A stretch of 16,690 nucleotides of DNA from Leptotrichia hongkongensis (GCF_041538065.1 NZ_JBGORW010000016.1:1-16690); one strand, 5' to 3'. Positions 6,851 through 14,817 are shown, numbered from the stretch's first letter. The notes: generated by a model from the sequence alone, not told the origin. Numbers and translations: made by a program.

Positions 6851-7699
6851 ATGAATAGTGATTATAATGAAAAAGTGAAAGAAATGAAAAAATTAGCTGC
6901 CAATATTAGAATCAACACATTAAAATCCCTTACCAATTTAGGTTTTGGACATTATGGGGGAAGTTTGTCAATCGTTGAGATCTTGGCAGTACTGTATGGT
7001 GGAATTATGAATATTGACGCTAAAAATCCACATTGGGAAGACAGAGATTATTTTGTGCTGTCAAAAGGGCATGCAGGCCCTGCACTCTACACAACTTTAG
7101 CTTTAAAAGGATTTTTCCCGCTTGAAGAAATTTACACATTAAATCAGAATGGAACAAATTTACCAAGCCATCCAGATAGACTCAAAACAAAAGGAATTGA
7201 TGCAACAACAGGTTCCCTAGGGCAAGGAATCTCAATTGCCACAGGAATTGCAAAAGCTCTACAAATAGACAAAAAAAATAATAGAGTTTTCTGCATTATT
7301 GGAGATGGAGAAATAAATGAAGGGCAGTGCTGGGAAGCATTTCAATTTATTGCTCACCACAACTTAAATAATTTAACAGTGTTTCTCGATTACAACAAAA
7401 AACAGCTGGATGGCGCTTTAGATGAAATAATAAAACCTTTCTCTTTTGAGGAAAAAATGAAATCATTCGGCTTTGATGCTGTTACTGTAAAAGGAAATGA
7501 TATTGAAAAAATGTATGATATTTTGAAAGTGCCTCGTAAAAACAATGAAAAACCACTATTTGTAATACTTGACACTATAAAAGGGCAAGGTGTCGAATAC
7601 ATTGAAAAAATGGAAAATTCTCATCATCTAAGATTGACTGATGAACTAAAGCGGGAAATCGAAAAGGCGATAAAAGATTTGGAAAGTGAGGTGGAATAA
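6851..7699 (+). CDS. Transketolase, N-terminal (TPP-binding) subunit
   Basis: A 282-residue protein equal to the first, TPP-binding domain of transketolase. Seen: GHYGGSLSIVEILAVLYGG (33-51), SKGHAGPALY (71-80), LPSHPDR (104-110), TTGSLGQGISIATGIAKAL (119-137) and the thiamine-diphosphate motif from GDGEINEGQ (151-159) to FLDYNKK (178-184). Full-length transketolases are about 650 residues; here the pyrimidine-binding half is the next gene, so this is a natural split enzyme and not a truncation. AAGGAGCC precedes the ATG, 42 bp after EIIC. It stops one base before the next ATG, which fits equal production of the two subunits. Likely role: two-carbon transfer from the ketose phosphate made from the imported substrate. 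Confidence 0.93.
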   Translation: MNSDYNEKVKEMKKLAANIRINTLKSLTNLGFGHYGGSLSIVEILAVLYGGIMNIDAKNPHWEDRDYFVLSKGHAGPALYTTLALKGFFPLEEIYTLNQNGTNLPSHPDRLKTKGIDATTGSLGQGISIATGIAKALQIDKKNNRVFCIIGDGEINEGQCWEAFQFIAHHNLNNLTVFLDYNKKQLDGALDEIIKPFSFEEKMKSFGFDAVTVKGNDIEKMYDILKVPRKNNEKPLFVILDTIKGQGVEYIEKMENSHHLRLTDELKREIEKAIKDLESEVE

Positions 7700-8662
7700 A
7701 TGATAAAAGTTTATACTGGAACTCCAAAAAAAGATGAAATAGAAATGAGAAAAGTTTATTCTTCCAAACTTTGTGAATTACTTGAAAAACATAGTCAAGT
7801 TATAGCTCTTGAAGCTGACTTAATGAACGCAATTACAACTGACAAGATACAGGGTAAATACCCCGAAAGAGTGATAAACTGTGGTATAATGGAAGCAAAT
7901 ATGGCAGGTGTTGCAGCTGGAATGTCTATTGCTGGAAAATACCCATTTGCACATACTTTTACAGCTTTCGCAAGCCGAAGATGCTTTGATCAATTGTTTA
8001 TGTCGGGGGCATATCAAAAAAATAATATTAAAATAATTGCTTCTGATGCTGGTATAACTGCTGCCCATAACGGAGGAACCCACATGTCCTTTGAGGATAT
8101 GGGAATAATGAGAGGTCTAGCTAATACAGTTGTACTGGAAGTGACAGATGCCAGAATGTTTGAAAATATTCTCGAACAAGTTGCTACAAGAGATGGCTTC
8201 TACTGGATTAGAACAATCAGAAAAAATGCATCAACAATTTATGAAAAAGGCTCAACATTTGAAATTGGAAAAGGAAATTTATTAAAAGATGGTTCAGATA
8301 TTACTTTAATCGCTAATGGAATTATGGTAGCAGAAGCCTTAAAAACAGCAGAAAAATTGGAAAACGAAGGAATAAATGCCGCTGTAATAGATATGTTTAC
8401 TTTAAATCCAATAGATAAGGAATTAATTAAAAAATATGCACAAAAAACAGGAAAAATGATAACTTGTGAAAACCACAGTATTCACAATGGTTTAGGAAGT
8501 GCAGTTGCTGAAGTAATTGCTGAAACTGGAAACGCAAAATTAAGAAGAATTGGAATAAAAGAAAGATTTGGGCAAGTTGGAACTTTGGATTTTTTGATGA
8601 ATGAATATGAATTGACTGCAGAACATATTTATAAAGCTGCAATGGAGTTACTAAAATATTAA
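7700..8662 (+). CDS. Transketolase, C-terminal (pyrimidine-binding) subunit
   Basis: A 320-residue partner of the preceding subunit, made of the pyrimidine-binding and C-terminal domains. Glu65 in INCGIMEANMAGVAAGM is the conserved glutamate that activates thiamine diphosphate. FTAFASRRCFDQL (87-99) and GGTHMSFEDMGIMRG follow, then the C-terminal domain with the CENHSIHNGLGSAVAEVIAE segment. The ATG abuts the previous TAA, with GAGGTGG as ribosome-binding site inside the upstream gene. It is the last gene of the operon and is followed by a very strong terminator. Relatives include split transketolases of sugar-specific operons, such as the apulose-4-phosphate transketolase pair; substrate specificity cannot be read from sequence here. 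Confidence 0.93.
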   Translation: MIKVYTGTPKKDEIEMRKVYSSKLCELLEKHSQVIALEADLMNAITTDKIQGKYPERVINCGIMEANMAGVAAGMSIAGKYPFAHTFTAFASRRCFDQLFMSGAYQKNNIKIIASDAGITAAHNGGTHMSFEDMGIMRGLANTVVLEVTDARMFENILEQVATRDGFYWIRTIRKNASTIYEKGSTFEIGKGNLLKDGSDITLIANGIMVAEALKTAEKLENEGINAAVIDMFTLNPIDKELIKKYAQKTGKMITCENHSIHNGLGSAVAEVIAETGNAKLRRIGIKERFGQVGTLDFLMNEYELTAEHIYKAAMELLKY

Positions 8663-8667
8663 AATAA

Positions 8668-8722
8668 AAAATATCGATTTATTAAGTTAAGGTTTGTTAA
8701 TAAGTCGGTATTTTATTTTTTT
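8668..8722 (+). terminator. Strong terminator of the PTS-transketolase operon
   Basis: The arms at 8668-8685 and 8697-8714 form an 18-bp stem with two G-U wobbles and an 11-nt loop. TATTTTTTT follows (to 8722). It begins a few bases after the tktC-like stop and closes the six-gene operon. Confidence 0.9.
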
Positions 8723-8861
8723 ATACTAAACTTTATTGTATTAATAAAATAGAATCTAATATAATAATAATAAATATACTTAAAATAACATAAAAATTTC
8801 AAACAAAATAAAAACACTTAGAAAAAAAATAGAAAAACATTAAGATTTTTTTCTTTAAATA
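8723..8861. other. AT-only spacer before the nagE promoter
   Basis: The gap between the two PTS units is 301 bp in all. Apart from the terminator and the nagE promoter listed separately, this part is almost pure A/T with no frame, repeat or hairpin I would defend. Confidence 0.5.
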
Positions 8862-8889
8862 TTGACATAATATAAAAATAAGATATAAT
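8862..8889 (+). promoter_or_regulatory. Sigma-70 promoter of the EIICB gene
   Basis: A perfect TTGACA (8862-8867), 16-bp spacer and perfect TATAAT (8884-8889). Transcription should start near 8896, leaving a leader of about 68 nt. In the leader, ATATTC and GAATAT (roughly 8907-8932) can form a short hairpin. The gene is therefore its own unit. Confidence 0.85.
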
Positions 8890-8963
8890 AATAATGAAAA
8901 AAAATTATATTCCTATATGACAGAAGAATATGAACAAAAAAATAGAAAGAGAGTTGGTTAAAA

Positions 8964-10394
8964 ATGATGAAGTATTTACAGAAAATTGGTAAATCACTTA
9001 TGTTGCCAGTTGCAGTATTACCAGCTGCAGCAATACTTTTAGGAATAGGTTACAGACTTGATCCTGTTGGTTGGGGAGCAAACAGTCCTGCAGCGGCTTT
9101 CCTAATTAAATCAGGAGCTTCCATATTGGACAATATCCCTATATTGTTCGCAGTTGGAATAGCAGTTGGAATATCTAAAGAAAAAGATGGTTCTGCAGCA
9201 TTAGCGGGGTTAGTAGGTTTTTTAGTGATAACTACATTATTATCAAAAGAATCCGTTGCAGTTTTGACAAAAGTGGATGTAGATAAAGTTCCTTTAGCTT
9301 TTGGAAAAATAAATAATGCATTTATAGGGATATTATCAGGAATAATAGCTGCTGAAATATTCAACAGATTCCATAAGACACAGTTGCCAATGGCCTTTGC
9401 ATTTTTCAGTGGTAAAAGACTAGTTCCGATATTAACATCAGCTGTAATGCTTATATTATCTCCTGTATTATTCTTTGTATGGCCTATAATATTTGGAGCG
9501 TTAGTAACTTTAGGAGAAACATTCTTAAAACTTGGACCTTTAGGAGCCGGAATATTCGGATTCTTTAACAGATTATTAATCCCTTTAGGATTACACCACG
9601 CATTAAATGCAGTTTTTTGGTTCGATGTGGCAGGAATAAACGATATTGGAAACTTTCTTGGAGGAACAGGAGTAAAAGGTATAACAGGAATGTATCAGGC
9701 AGGATTCTTCCCTATTATGATGTTTGGACTTCCAGCAGCAGCATTTGCAATGTATCAAGAAGCTAAACCTGAAAGAAAAAAACAAATCGCATCGCTAATG
9801 TTAGCAGCTGGTGTTACTTCATTTGTAACTGGAGTAACAGAACCTCTTGAATTTGCATTTATGTTTGTAGCACCTTTATTATATGCAGTTCATGCACTTT
9901 TAACAGGATTAAGTTTATTTATAGCATCTACATTCCACTGGACAGCAGGATTTGGATTCAGTGCAGGACTTATTGACTTTTCACTAACTTCAGGAATGCC
10001 AATGGCTAACAATCCATTTATGCTGTTAGTTCTAGGACTTGGATTTGGAGTAGCTTATTATCTGTTGTTTAAAGTACTGATAAAAACCTTTAATTTAAAA
10101 ACACCTGGAAGAGAAGAAGAGGATAATGAAGAAGAATTAAAAATAGAAACTTCAAATAATAGTCATACAGAAGTAGCTACAATCATATATGAAGCATTAG
10201 GTGGAAAAGATAATGTAGTTTCCATAGATAACTGTGCTACAAGATTAAGACTGGAAGTAAAAGATTCAACTTTAGTAGATGATAAAAAAATTAAAAAAGT
10301 TGCAGCGGGAATAATAAAACCTTCTAAAACAGACGTTCAGGTAATTATTGGTCCATTGGTTGAATTTGTTGCAAATGAAATGAAAAAATTATAA
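8964..10394 (+). CDS. nagE: PTS EIICB, N-acetylglucosamine-type
   Basis: A 476-residue permease (EIIC, about 1-380) fused to EIIB (about 400-476) through an acidic linker with EEEDNEEEL. Seen: the LMLPVAVLPAAAILLGIGY start, IPLGLHHALNAVFWF (206-220) with paired histidines, MYQAGFFPIMMFGLPAAA (243-260), GVTEPLEF (290-297), and IDNCATRLRLEV with phosphocysteine Cys424. These fit the glucose-superfamily transporters and best match NagE-like GlcNAc permeases. The third domain of E. coli NagE, EIIA, is absent, so phosphate must come from an EIIA encoded elsewhere. The start may be either ATG at 8964 or 8967; the ribosome-binding site (AAAGAGAG) is modest. GlcNAc specificity is inferred; glucose or another amino sugar is possible. 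Confidence 0.88.
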   Translation: MMKYLQKIGKSLMLPVAVLPAAAILLGIGYRLDPVGWGANSPAAAFLIKSGASILDNIPILFAVGIAVGISKEKDGSAALAGLVGFLVITTLLSKESVAVLTKVDVDKVPLAFGKINNAFIGILSGIIAAEIFNRFHKTQLPMAFAFFSGKRLVPILTSAVMLILSPVLFFVWPIIFGALVTLGETFLKLGPLGAGIFGFFNRLLIPLGLHHALNAVFWFDVAGINDIGNFLGGTGVKGITGMYQAGFFPIMMFGLPAAAFAMYQEAKPERKKQIASLMLAAGVTSFVTGVTEPLEFAFMFVAPLLYAVHALLTGLSLFIASTFHWTAGFGFSAGLIDFSLTSGMPMANNPFMLLVLGLGFGVAYYLLFKVLIKTFNLKTPGREEEDNEEELKIETSNNSHTEVATIIYEALGGKDNVVSIDNCATRLRLEVKDSTLVDDKKIKKVAAGIIKPSKTDVQVIIGPLVEFVANEMKKL

Positions 10395-10415
10395 AAGTAT
10401 ATTATTATAAATATA

Positions 10416-10461
10416 AAAACTGCACTTAAACTTTAAATATAAGGATTGAAAGTGCAGTTTT
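10416..10461. terminator. Terminator after nagE, possibly bidirectional
   Basis: A perfect 12-bp inverted repeat, AAAACTGCACTT (10416-10427) and AAGTGCAGTTTT (10450-10461), with a 22-nt loop. It lies just past the EIICB stop. T residues end the 3' arm on plus. On minus the mirror image gives CAGTTTTTATATTT, so it may also stop transcripts coming from the unrecognised gene on the other strand. Confidence 0.8.
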
Positions 10462-10643
10462 AAAATATTTTTATTTTTTTGTTCCTATCAAGTAATACTA
10501 CTATAATTACTCTTTTTGATATATTTACAAAAAAAGGAAAAAATCACTTAAAAATAGTAAAAATTTTGGGATATTTTACACTCTTTAAATTTCCACATTT
10601 TTTATTCTAATATACATCTATTGCTTTTTCTCTTAAACTTTGT

Positions 10644-11675
10644 TTATTTTCTTCTTTTTAACTCTATTTTCCCTTCTTTTAATTTTTCTTTATCCAAATT
10701 TTCTATTTTCCCTTTTACTGTTGTTTTTTCTCGTACAAATTTACCATTTTCATCTAATTCTATTTCCGTTAATACATATTTAGTCGCATATTTTCTTGCT
10801 ATTGATTCCATTTTATTATCAAAATATATTATATCATATCGCACATCTTTTCTATTTTCTGGATATATATATTCCATATCAGCATAGTTTGGATCCATTT
10901 CGTACGGTATTGCTTTTAGTTTATCTGCAGCCTCTTCTATTCCTATTTTTTCTCTAAAGTCCCATTTTAGATTGTCTGTTTCTTCGCTTATAAATTCTTC
11001 TAATGTTTTCGTCATTATTATTTTTCTTACACCATTTTCTAATTCAATATTTTTATAACAGTTTGTATATGATGCTAATTTTTCTTCTGATAACCAGTTA
11101 TAGTAATCATTTCCTATCCACATTTTCCAGTATACTCCAAATGGAATACCGTGTTCTCTTCTTGTAGAGCCTGGATTTTTAGAAATATCCACTTCCTTTG
11201 ATCCATCTCCATATATTTTTATTTTTTCCTTTGGAACCTTTATTCCATCCAATTCTAGAAACTCTATATTTCTTTCATTTTGAATATCCGAATAATCCCA
11301 ATCTTCTATCTTGGCAATACATCCTTTTATTTTTATAAATAATTTTTCTACATAATTATCTATATCTTTTTCATTTTCTGTATATGTTTTTTCTAATATT
11401 ATTACTCTAAAGCCATCTTGTTCTGAGATTATCATTTTATCCTCATTCTCTAATATTATTTGGATATATTCTTCTTCGTATTTGCTTTCTGATATCAGTT
11501 CAAAAAAACTTTCTTTGGTTGTAAACCAATCCTTATAATTATTATTCGTAAATGGTGCTTTAATTTTTATTTTTTCTGGTTCTATATACTGTAGAAAAAA
11601 ATCAAAAAATTCTTTTCTCTCTCCTTTATATTTTTTATAACATTTTAATGATATTCCTAATAATTTCTTTTCCAT
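10644..11675 (-). CDS. Protein of unknown function, 343 residues
   Basis: I do not recognise this protein. It appears soluble: no signal peptide or membrane span, rich in Lys, Glu, Ile and aromatic residues, with a basic C-terminal tail (KEGKIELKRRK). The middle has a striking NPGSTRREHGIPFGVYWKMW stretch (about residues 165-184) followed by YNWLSEEKLASYTNCYKN. The first half is a mixed helix/strand sequence without known motifs. The start at 11675 is preferred because GAAAGG lies nine bases upstream; an ATG at 11684 would touch the ribosome-binding site. Upstream on the same strand are a frameshifted gene and a fragment, so it may be the surviving member of an accessory cassette, for example of the toxin-immunity kind, but nothing in the sequence proves that. 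Only the distant hairpin at 10416-10461 could terminate it. Confidence 0.7.
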   Translation of the reverse strand: MEKKLLGISLKCYKKYKGERKEFFDFFLQYIEPEKIKIKAPFTNNNYKDWFTTKESFFELISESKYEEEYIQIILENEDKMIISEQDGFRVIILEKTYTENEKDIDNYVEKLFIKIKGCIAKIEDWDYSDIQNERNIEFLELDGIKVPKEKIKIYGDGSKEVDISKNPGSTRREHGIPFGVYWKMWIGNDYYNWLSEEKLASYTNCYKNIELENGVRKIIMTKTLEEFISEETDNLKWDFREKIGIEEAADKLKAIPYEMDPNYADMEYIYPENRKDVRYDIIYFDNKMESIARKYATKYVLTEIELDENGKFVREKTTVKGKIENLDKEKLKEGKIELKRRK

Positions 11676-11701
11676 TATTTTCATCCTTTCAATTTTAATT
11701 T

Positions 11702-11942
11702 TTATATTCCAGTAATTACAATTCCTTTTATTTTTTCTTGAAATGAATTTGTATTTATTTCATCATCTATATCTAGTTTTACTATATTTTCTTCTTTTTT
11801 ATAAGAAGAAGCATATGCGCTGTTAATAAACACTTCCTTTAAAGAATATAAGTATTTTTTATCTGCACTCTTATAATAACACTCCCATTGTATCCTCATC
11901 TTCATAATATTCTTTAAAAATTCCATTTATTTTTCCACTCAT
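11702..11942 (-). pseudogene. Small gene with a one-base frameshift (MORN-like start)
   Basis: Frame one starts ATG at 11942 and reads MSGKINGIFKEYYEDE before running to an early stop a few codons later. Frame two, open from 11926 to the TAA at 11702, continues naturally from 11893 as IQWECYYKSADKK... to KIKGIVITGI. Removing one G at about 11894 joins both into a 79-residue protein, and the join (GIFKEYYEDE-IQWECYYK) looks like the G-x-(F/Y)-KEYYENG pattern of MORN-like repeat proteins. So the gene probably carries a +1 insertion or a sequencing error. The ribosome-binding site before 11942 is weak (AAAGAAAA). It lies 26 bp upstream of the unknown 343-residue gene. The alternative is a 74-residue protein starting at 11926, which has no good ribosome-binding site. 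Confidence 0.55.
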
Positions 11943-11965
11943 ATAATTTCATTTTTCTTTATATT

Positions 11966-12100
11966 TCAGTTTTTATAATATTCTAAGTGAAGTTTATACT
12001 CACTATAATCCTCAAAATTATTAATTGAAGTAAAAAAATGGACTATGGTAACCAATTTATTTTCTACCAGTAGCCCTGTTTTATCTACATTCTTCTCAAT
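11966..12100 (-). pseudogene. 44-codon gene fragment with good SD but no normal start
   Basis: Between TAG (12103-12101) and TGA (11968-11966) the minus strand is open for 44 codons: IEKNVDKTGLLVEN, then KLVTIVHFFTSINNFEDYSE, then YKLHLEYYKN. The composition looks protein-like. AAAGGAG (12117-12111, overlapping the rlmD stop region) sits ten bases before an ATT where a start would be expected. It could be a gene that lost ATG to ATT, a true ATT start, or the tail of an older gene. The family is not recognised. Confidence 0.4.
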
Positions 12101-12115
12101 CTATTTTAAGCTCCT

Positions 12116-13546
12116 TTAAACATCTACTTTTTCCAGCAAGCAAACAACCTCCAAATGCGGTGTAACCGGAAACATATCCACCACTGAACATCTAACCAGC
12201 CTGTACCCAAATTCCCCAAACTTTATCAAATCTGTCATCAAAGTTTTTGGATTACAAGACACATAAATTATATTTTTAGTATTGTATTTTACCAGCTTTG
12301 TGATAGTTTTTTCACCTACACCAGCACGTGGCGGATCCAAAATTAAAATATCTGGCTTGATTCCGTCATTATCAAATTCATCCAATTTTGCAAAAACATC
12401 TCCTGCGATAAAATGTGCATTCTGGATATTGTTTAATTTTGCATTTTCATTAGCCTTTTCTACCGCTTCTGGCACCAATTCGATTCCATAAACCTGCTTT
12501 GCCTTTTTTGAAACAATTTGTCCAATTGTACCAGTACCGCTGAACAAATCAAAAACTGTTGCTTTATCAATTTTAATATTTTCAATTTCTTCAAGATATG
12601 TTAAGACTTTTCCATATAATTTTTCGACTGTCTGGGAATTTGTCTGGAAAAAGCTGTATGGACTGATTTTAAATTTTAATCCAAAAATCTCCTCTGTCAA
12701 ATCACGTTCTCCATACAAAATCGTTTCACTTTCGGAAATAACCATATCCGAAAAATTATCATTAAATGTGTGTAAAATTCCAATAATTTTAAAATTATCA
12801 TCCAAATTTAAGGCTAACAATCCTTCCTTAAACTCTTTTTGAAATTTTTCCTTTTCCATTTCACTAATTTGAGTCGTTGTTACAATATTTACCAAAATCT
12901 GTTTGGTGAATTCTGCCTTTCTAATTACAAGATTTCTAAAAAAACCTATATGATCAAGTCTGTGATAAAAATCAAAACCTGTCTTTTTACAAAATTCATT
13001 ACAAAAAACATAAATTTTATCAAAATTATCATCCATTAATTTCAGCCCATCAACTTCCACAATATCGTGAAAACTGTTCTGCTTGTGAAGCCCTAAAATT
13101 ATAGGCCCTCCTTTTGTAGCATTTCCAAAGCTAAATTCCATCTTGTTTCTATATTTATCAGGCTTTACACTTCTGACAGGCTCTTCAAAAATATAATCAT
13201 ACTTAATAATCTTGTCTAATTCTTTTTTTATATGTTCTGCCTTTATTTCAAGCTGCTCATCATAGGTATAATACTGGTAGTTACAACCTCCATTTTGTCT
13301 TTCAATATCATCATATATCGCATTTTTTCTTCCAGCAAAATCAATAATTTTGCAATGTATCAGCTCATACTTTCTCCGTCTTTTTACAAAAATTCCCTCA
13401 ACAACTTGATTTTCTGCAGCATTAATATTCACATAAATTTTATTTTCATCAAAAAAGCCATAGGCTCTGCCCTTAGTATCAAGATTTACAATTTTTAACT
13501 GTATCAAGTCTCCTTTTTTCAAATTTTTCTTTTCCGTTTTTTCCAT
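12116..13546 (-). CDS. rlmD: 23S rRNA (uracil-5-)-methyltransferase, RlmD/RumA family
   Basis: A 476-residue S-adenosylmethionine-dependent RNA m5U methyltransferase. Domains: TRAM (about 12-66), central region, then the catalytic domain. Seen: SPYSFFQTNSQTVEKLY (295-311), FDLFSGTGTIGQIV (332-345), LDPPRAGVG (403-411), the catalytic cysteine in YVSCNPKTL (Cys431) and the base glutamate in TPHLEVVCLLE (Glu466). E. coli RumA holds a 4Fe-4S cluster through four cysteines; here only the GGC cysteine (Cys88) remains in place, so the cluster is probably absent. The ATG at 13546 is used because GGAG lies seven bases upstream; the frame is open to a TTG at 13558. It follows the aminotransferase by 30 bp and is likely co-transcribed with it. 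The exact target uridine (1939, 747 or both) is unknown. Confidence 0.9.
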   Translation of the reverse strand: MEKTEKKNLKKGDLIQLKIVNLDTKGRAYGFFDENKIYVNINAAENQVVEGIFVKRRRKYELIHCKIIDFAGRKNAIYDDIERQNGGCNYQYYTYDEQLEIKAEHIKKELDKIIKYDYIFEEPVRSVKPDKYRNKMEFSFGNATKGGPIILGLHKQNSFHDIVEVDGLKLMDDNFDKIYVFCNEFCKKTGFDFYHRLDHIGFFRNLVIRKAEFTKQILVNIVTTTQISEMEKEKFQKEFKEGLLALNLDDNFKIIGILHTFNDNFSDMVISESETILYGERDLTEEIFGLKFKISPYSFFQTNSQTVEKLYGKVLTYLEEIENIKIDKATVFDLFSGTGTIGQIVSKKAKQVYGIELVPEAVEKANENAKLNNIQNAHFIAGDVFAKLDEFDNDGIKPDILILDPPRAGVGEKTITKLVKYNTKNIIYVSCNPKTLMTDLIKFGEFGYRLVRCSVVDMFPVTPHLEVVCLLEKVDV

Positions 13547-13576
13547 TAATTTCTCCAATTTTCTAAATTATCATTT

Positions 13577-14725
13577 TTACTTCTCTTTTATATACTTTTC
13601 CAACCTCTTTATAGCCTCTTCCAATACTGGAATATCATGCACAATCGAAAATCTCACATACCCCTCTACTTGAAACGTAATTCCAGGTACAATCGCAAGT
13701 TCCGTTTTTTCCAATAAATCAAGAACAAAATCAAATGATTTCATATTTTTAAACTTCTCAATATTCTTGTAAGTTGCAAAAACATAAAATGCCCCTTTAG
13801 GTTTTAAACATTCAAAACCTAATTTTTCTAGCCCATTTACAAAATATTCCACTCTATTTTTATAAATTTCAGAAATTTTCGCTGTATCAGAACATTTATC
13901 AAGGGCTGCAATCGCTCCATATTGTGACAATGTTGACGCACTTGTTACATTGTACTGGCTAACTTTTTTCACTTGATTCTGTAATTTTTCATCGGCAATA
14001 ATATAGCCTAGTCTGTAGCCTGTCATTGAATGTGATTTTGAAAATCCATTAATTATAATAAGCTGTTCCTTCAATTCATCAGAAAATTTTGCAAAGGAAG
14101 TAAATTTCTCAAAAGTAATCGCTGCATAAATTTCATCACTTATCAAGTAAATCTTTTTTTTCTTCAAAAATCTCACAATTTTAACCATTTCCTCTTCTGC
14201 AAGCGTAATTCCAGATGGATTATTCGGATATGTCAAAATTATTAATTTAGTTTTATCAGTAATATTTTCTTCCAAAATCTCTTTCGTCAATACAAAATTA
14301 TTTTCTTCCAAGTCAACAAATTTAGTTTTCGCCTCAGAAATCGTAATCAATGGCTCATATCCCACATAGGCAGGAGTTGGAATAATCACTTCATCATCTT
14401 TTGCCAAAATACTTTTCAAAACCGAAGCAAGCCCTTCTGTAGAACCAACTGTCACCAGAACGTTTTGAGCATTGTAATTTCCCAAAAACTGCTCATTATA
14501 GTATTTGGCAATCTTTTCTCTTAATTCAGGCATCCCTCCCACAGGAGAATATTTTATTCTACTATTTAAGGCATGATACGCCACAGCCTCTTTAATTTCC
14601 TGCGGAACATCGATATCAGGCTCCCCTATTGTCATATTTATCACATTTTTATAATTTATTAGTCTTTCGTGAATTTTCCTAATATCAGAAATTTCAATTC
14701 CTTCAATAATTGGATTTATATACAT
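13577..14725 (-). CDS. PLP-dependent aminotransferase, class I/II
   Basis: A 382-residue fold-type I aminotransferase of normal length. Seen: NMTIGEPDIDVP (30-41), KYSPVGGMPELRE (58-70), TYPNNPSG with Asn169 (165-172), ISDEIY with Asp197 and Tyr200 (195-200), the PLP lysine Lys230 in FSKSHSMTGYRLGY (228-241) and the substrate arginine Arg358 in YVRFS. These fit the aspartate/aromatic aminotransferase group, subfamily I-gamma, which includes PatA-type N-acetyl-diaminopimelate aminotransferases. The exact substrate is not settled, so no symbol is given. AAGAAGG precedes the ATG. It is the first gene of a minus-strand unit with rlmD, with an extended -10 promoter upstream and divergent from the Wzz-type gene. 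Confidence 0.9.
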   Translation of the reverse strand: MYINPIIEGIEISDIRKIHERLINYKNVINMTIGEPDIDVPQEIKEAVAYHALNSRIKYSPVGGMPELREKIAKYYNEQFLGNYNAQNVLVTVGSTEGLASVLKSILAKDDEVIIPTPAYVGYEPLITISEAKTKFVDLEENNFVLTKEILEENITDKTKLIILTYPNNPSGITLAEEEMVKIVRFLKKKKIYLISDEIYAAITFEKFTSFAKFSDELKEQLIIINGFSKSHSMTGYRLGYIIADEKLQNQVKKVSQYNVTSASTLSQYGAIAALDKCSDTAKISEIYKNRVEYFVNGLEKLGFECLKPKGAFYVFATYKNIEKFKNMKSFDFVLDLLEKTELAIVPGITFQVEGYVRFSIVHDIPVLEEAIKRLEKYIKEK

Positions 14726-14769
14726 TTAAAAACCTTCTTTCTTACTTTATATTTTCAAATTTATAACCA

Positions 14770-14778
14770 ATTATATCA
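14770..14778 (-). promoter_or_regulatory. Extended -10 promoter of the aminotransferase-rlmD unit
   Basis: On the minus strand the sequence reads TGATATAAT: a perfect TATAAT (14775-14770) with the TG of an extended -10 one base upstream. No good -35 is present 17 bp further up, which is normal for this promoter class. The predicted leader is about 38 nt. Confidence 0.65.
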
Positions 14779-14817
14779 TACTTTCGGTTTATTTTATAAT
14801 TTTTATTAAATTCCCCA

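Noticed and set aside
8894..8920. Leader peptide MKKNYIPI ahead of nagE
   Set aside because: The ATG falls at or before the predicted transcript start and has no ribosome-binding site.
10486..10521. Hairpin TATCA/TGATA enclosing AGTAAT/ATTACT as a terminator
   Set aside because: The stem has an asymmetric bulge, all the T residues lie inside it, and neither strand has a T run after it.
13547..13558. TTG start four codons upstream for rlmD
   Set aside because: The GGAG ribosome-binding site overlaps this TTG, so it serves the ATG at 13546.
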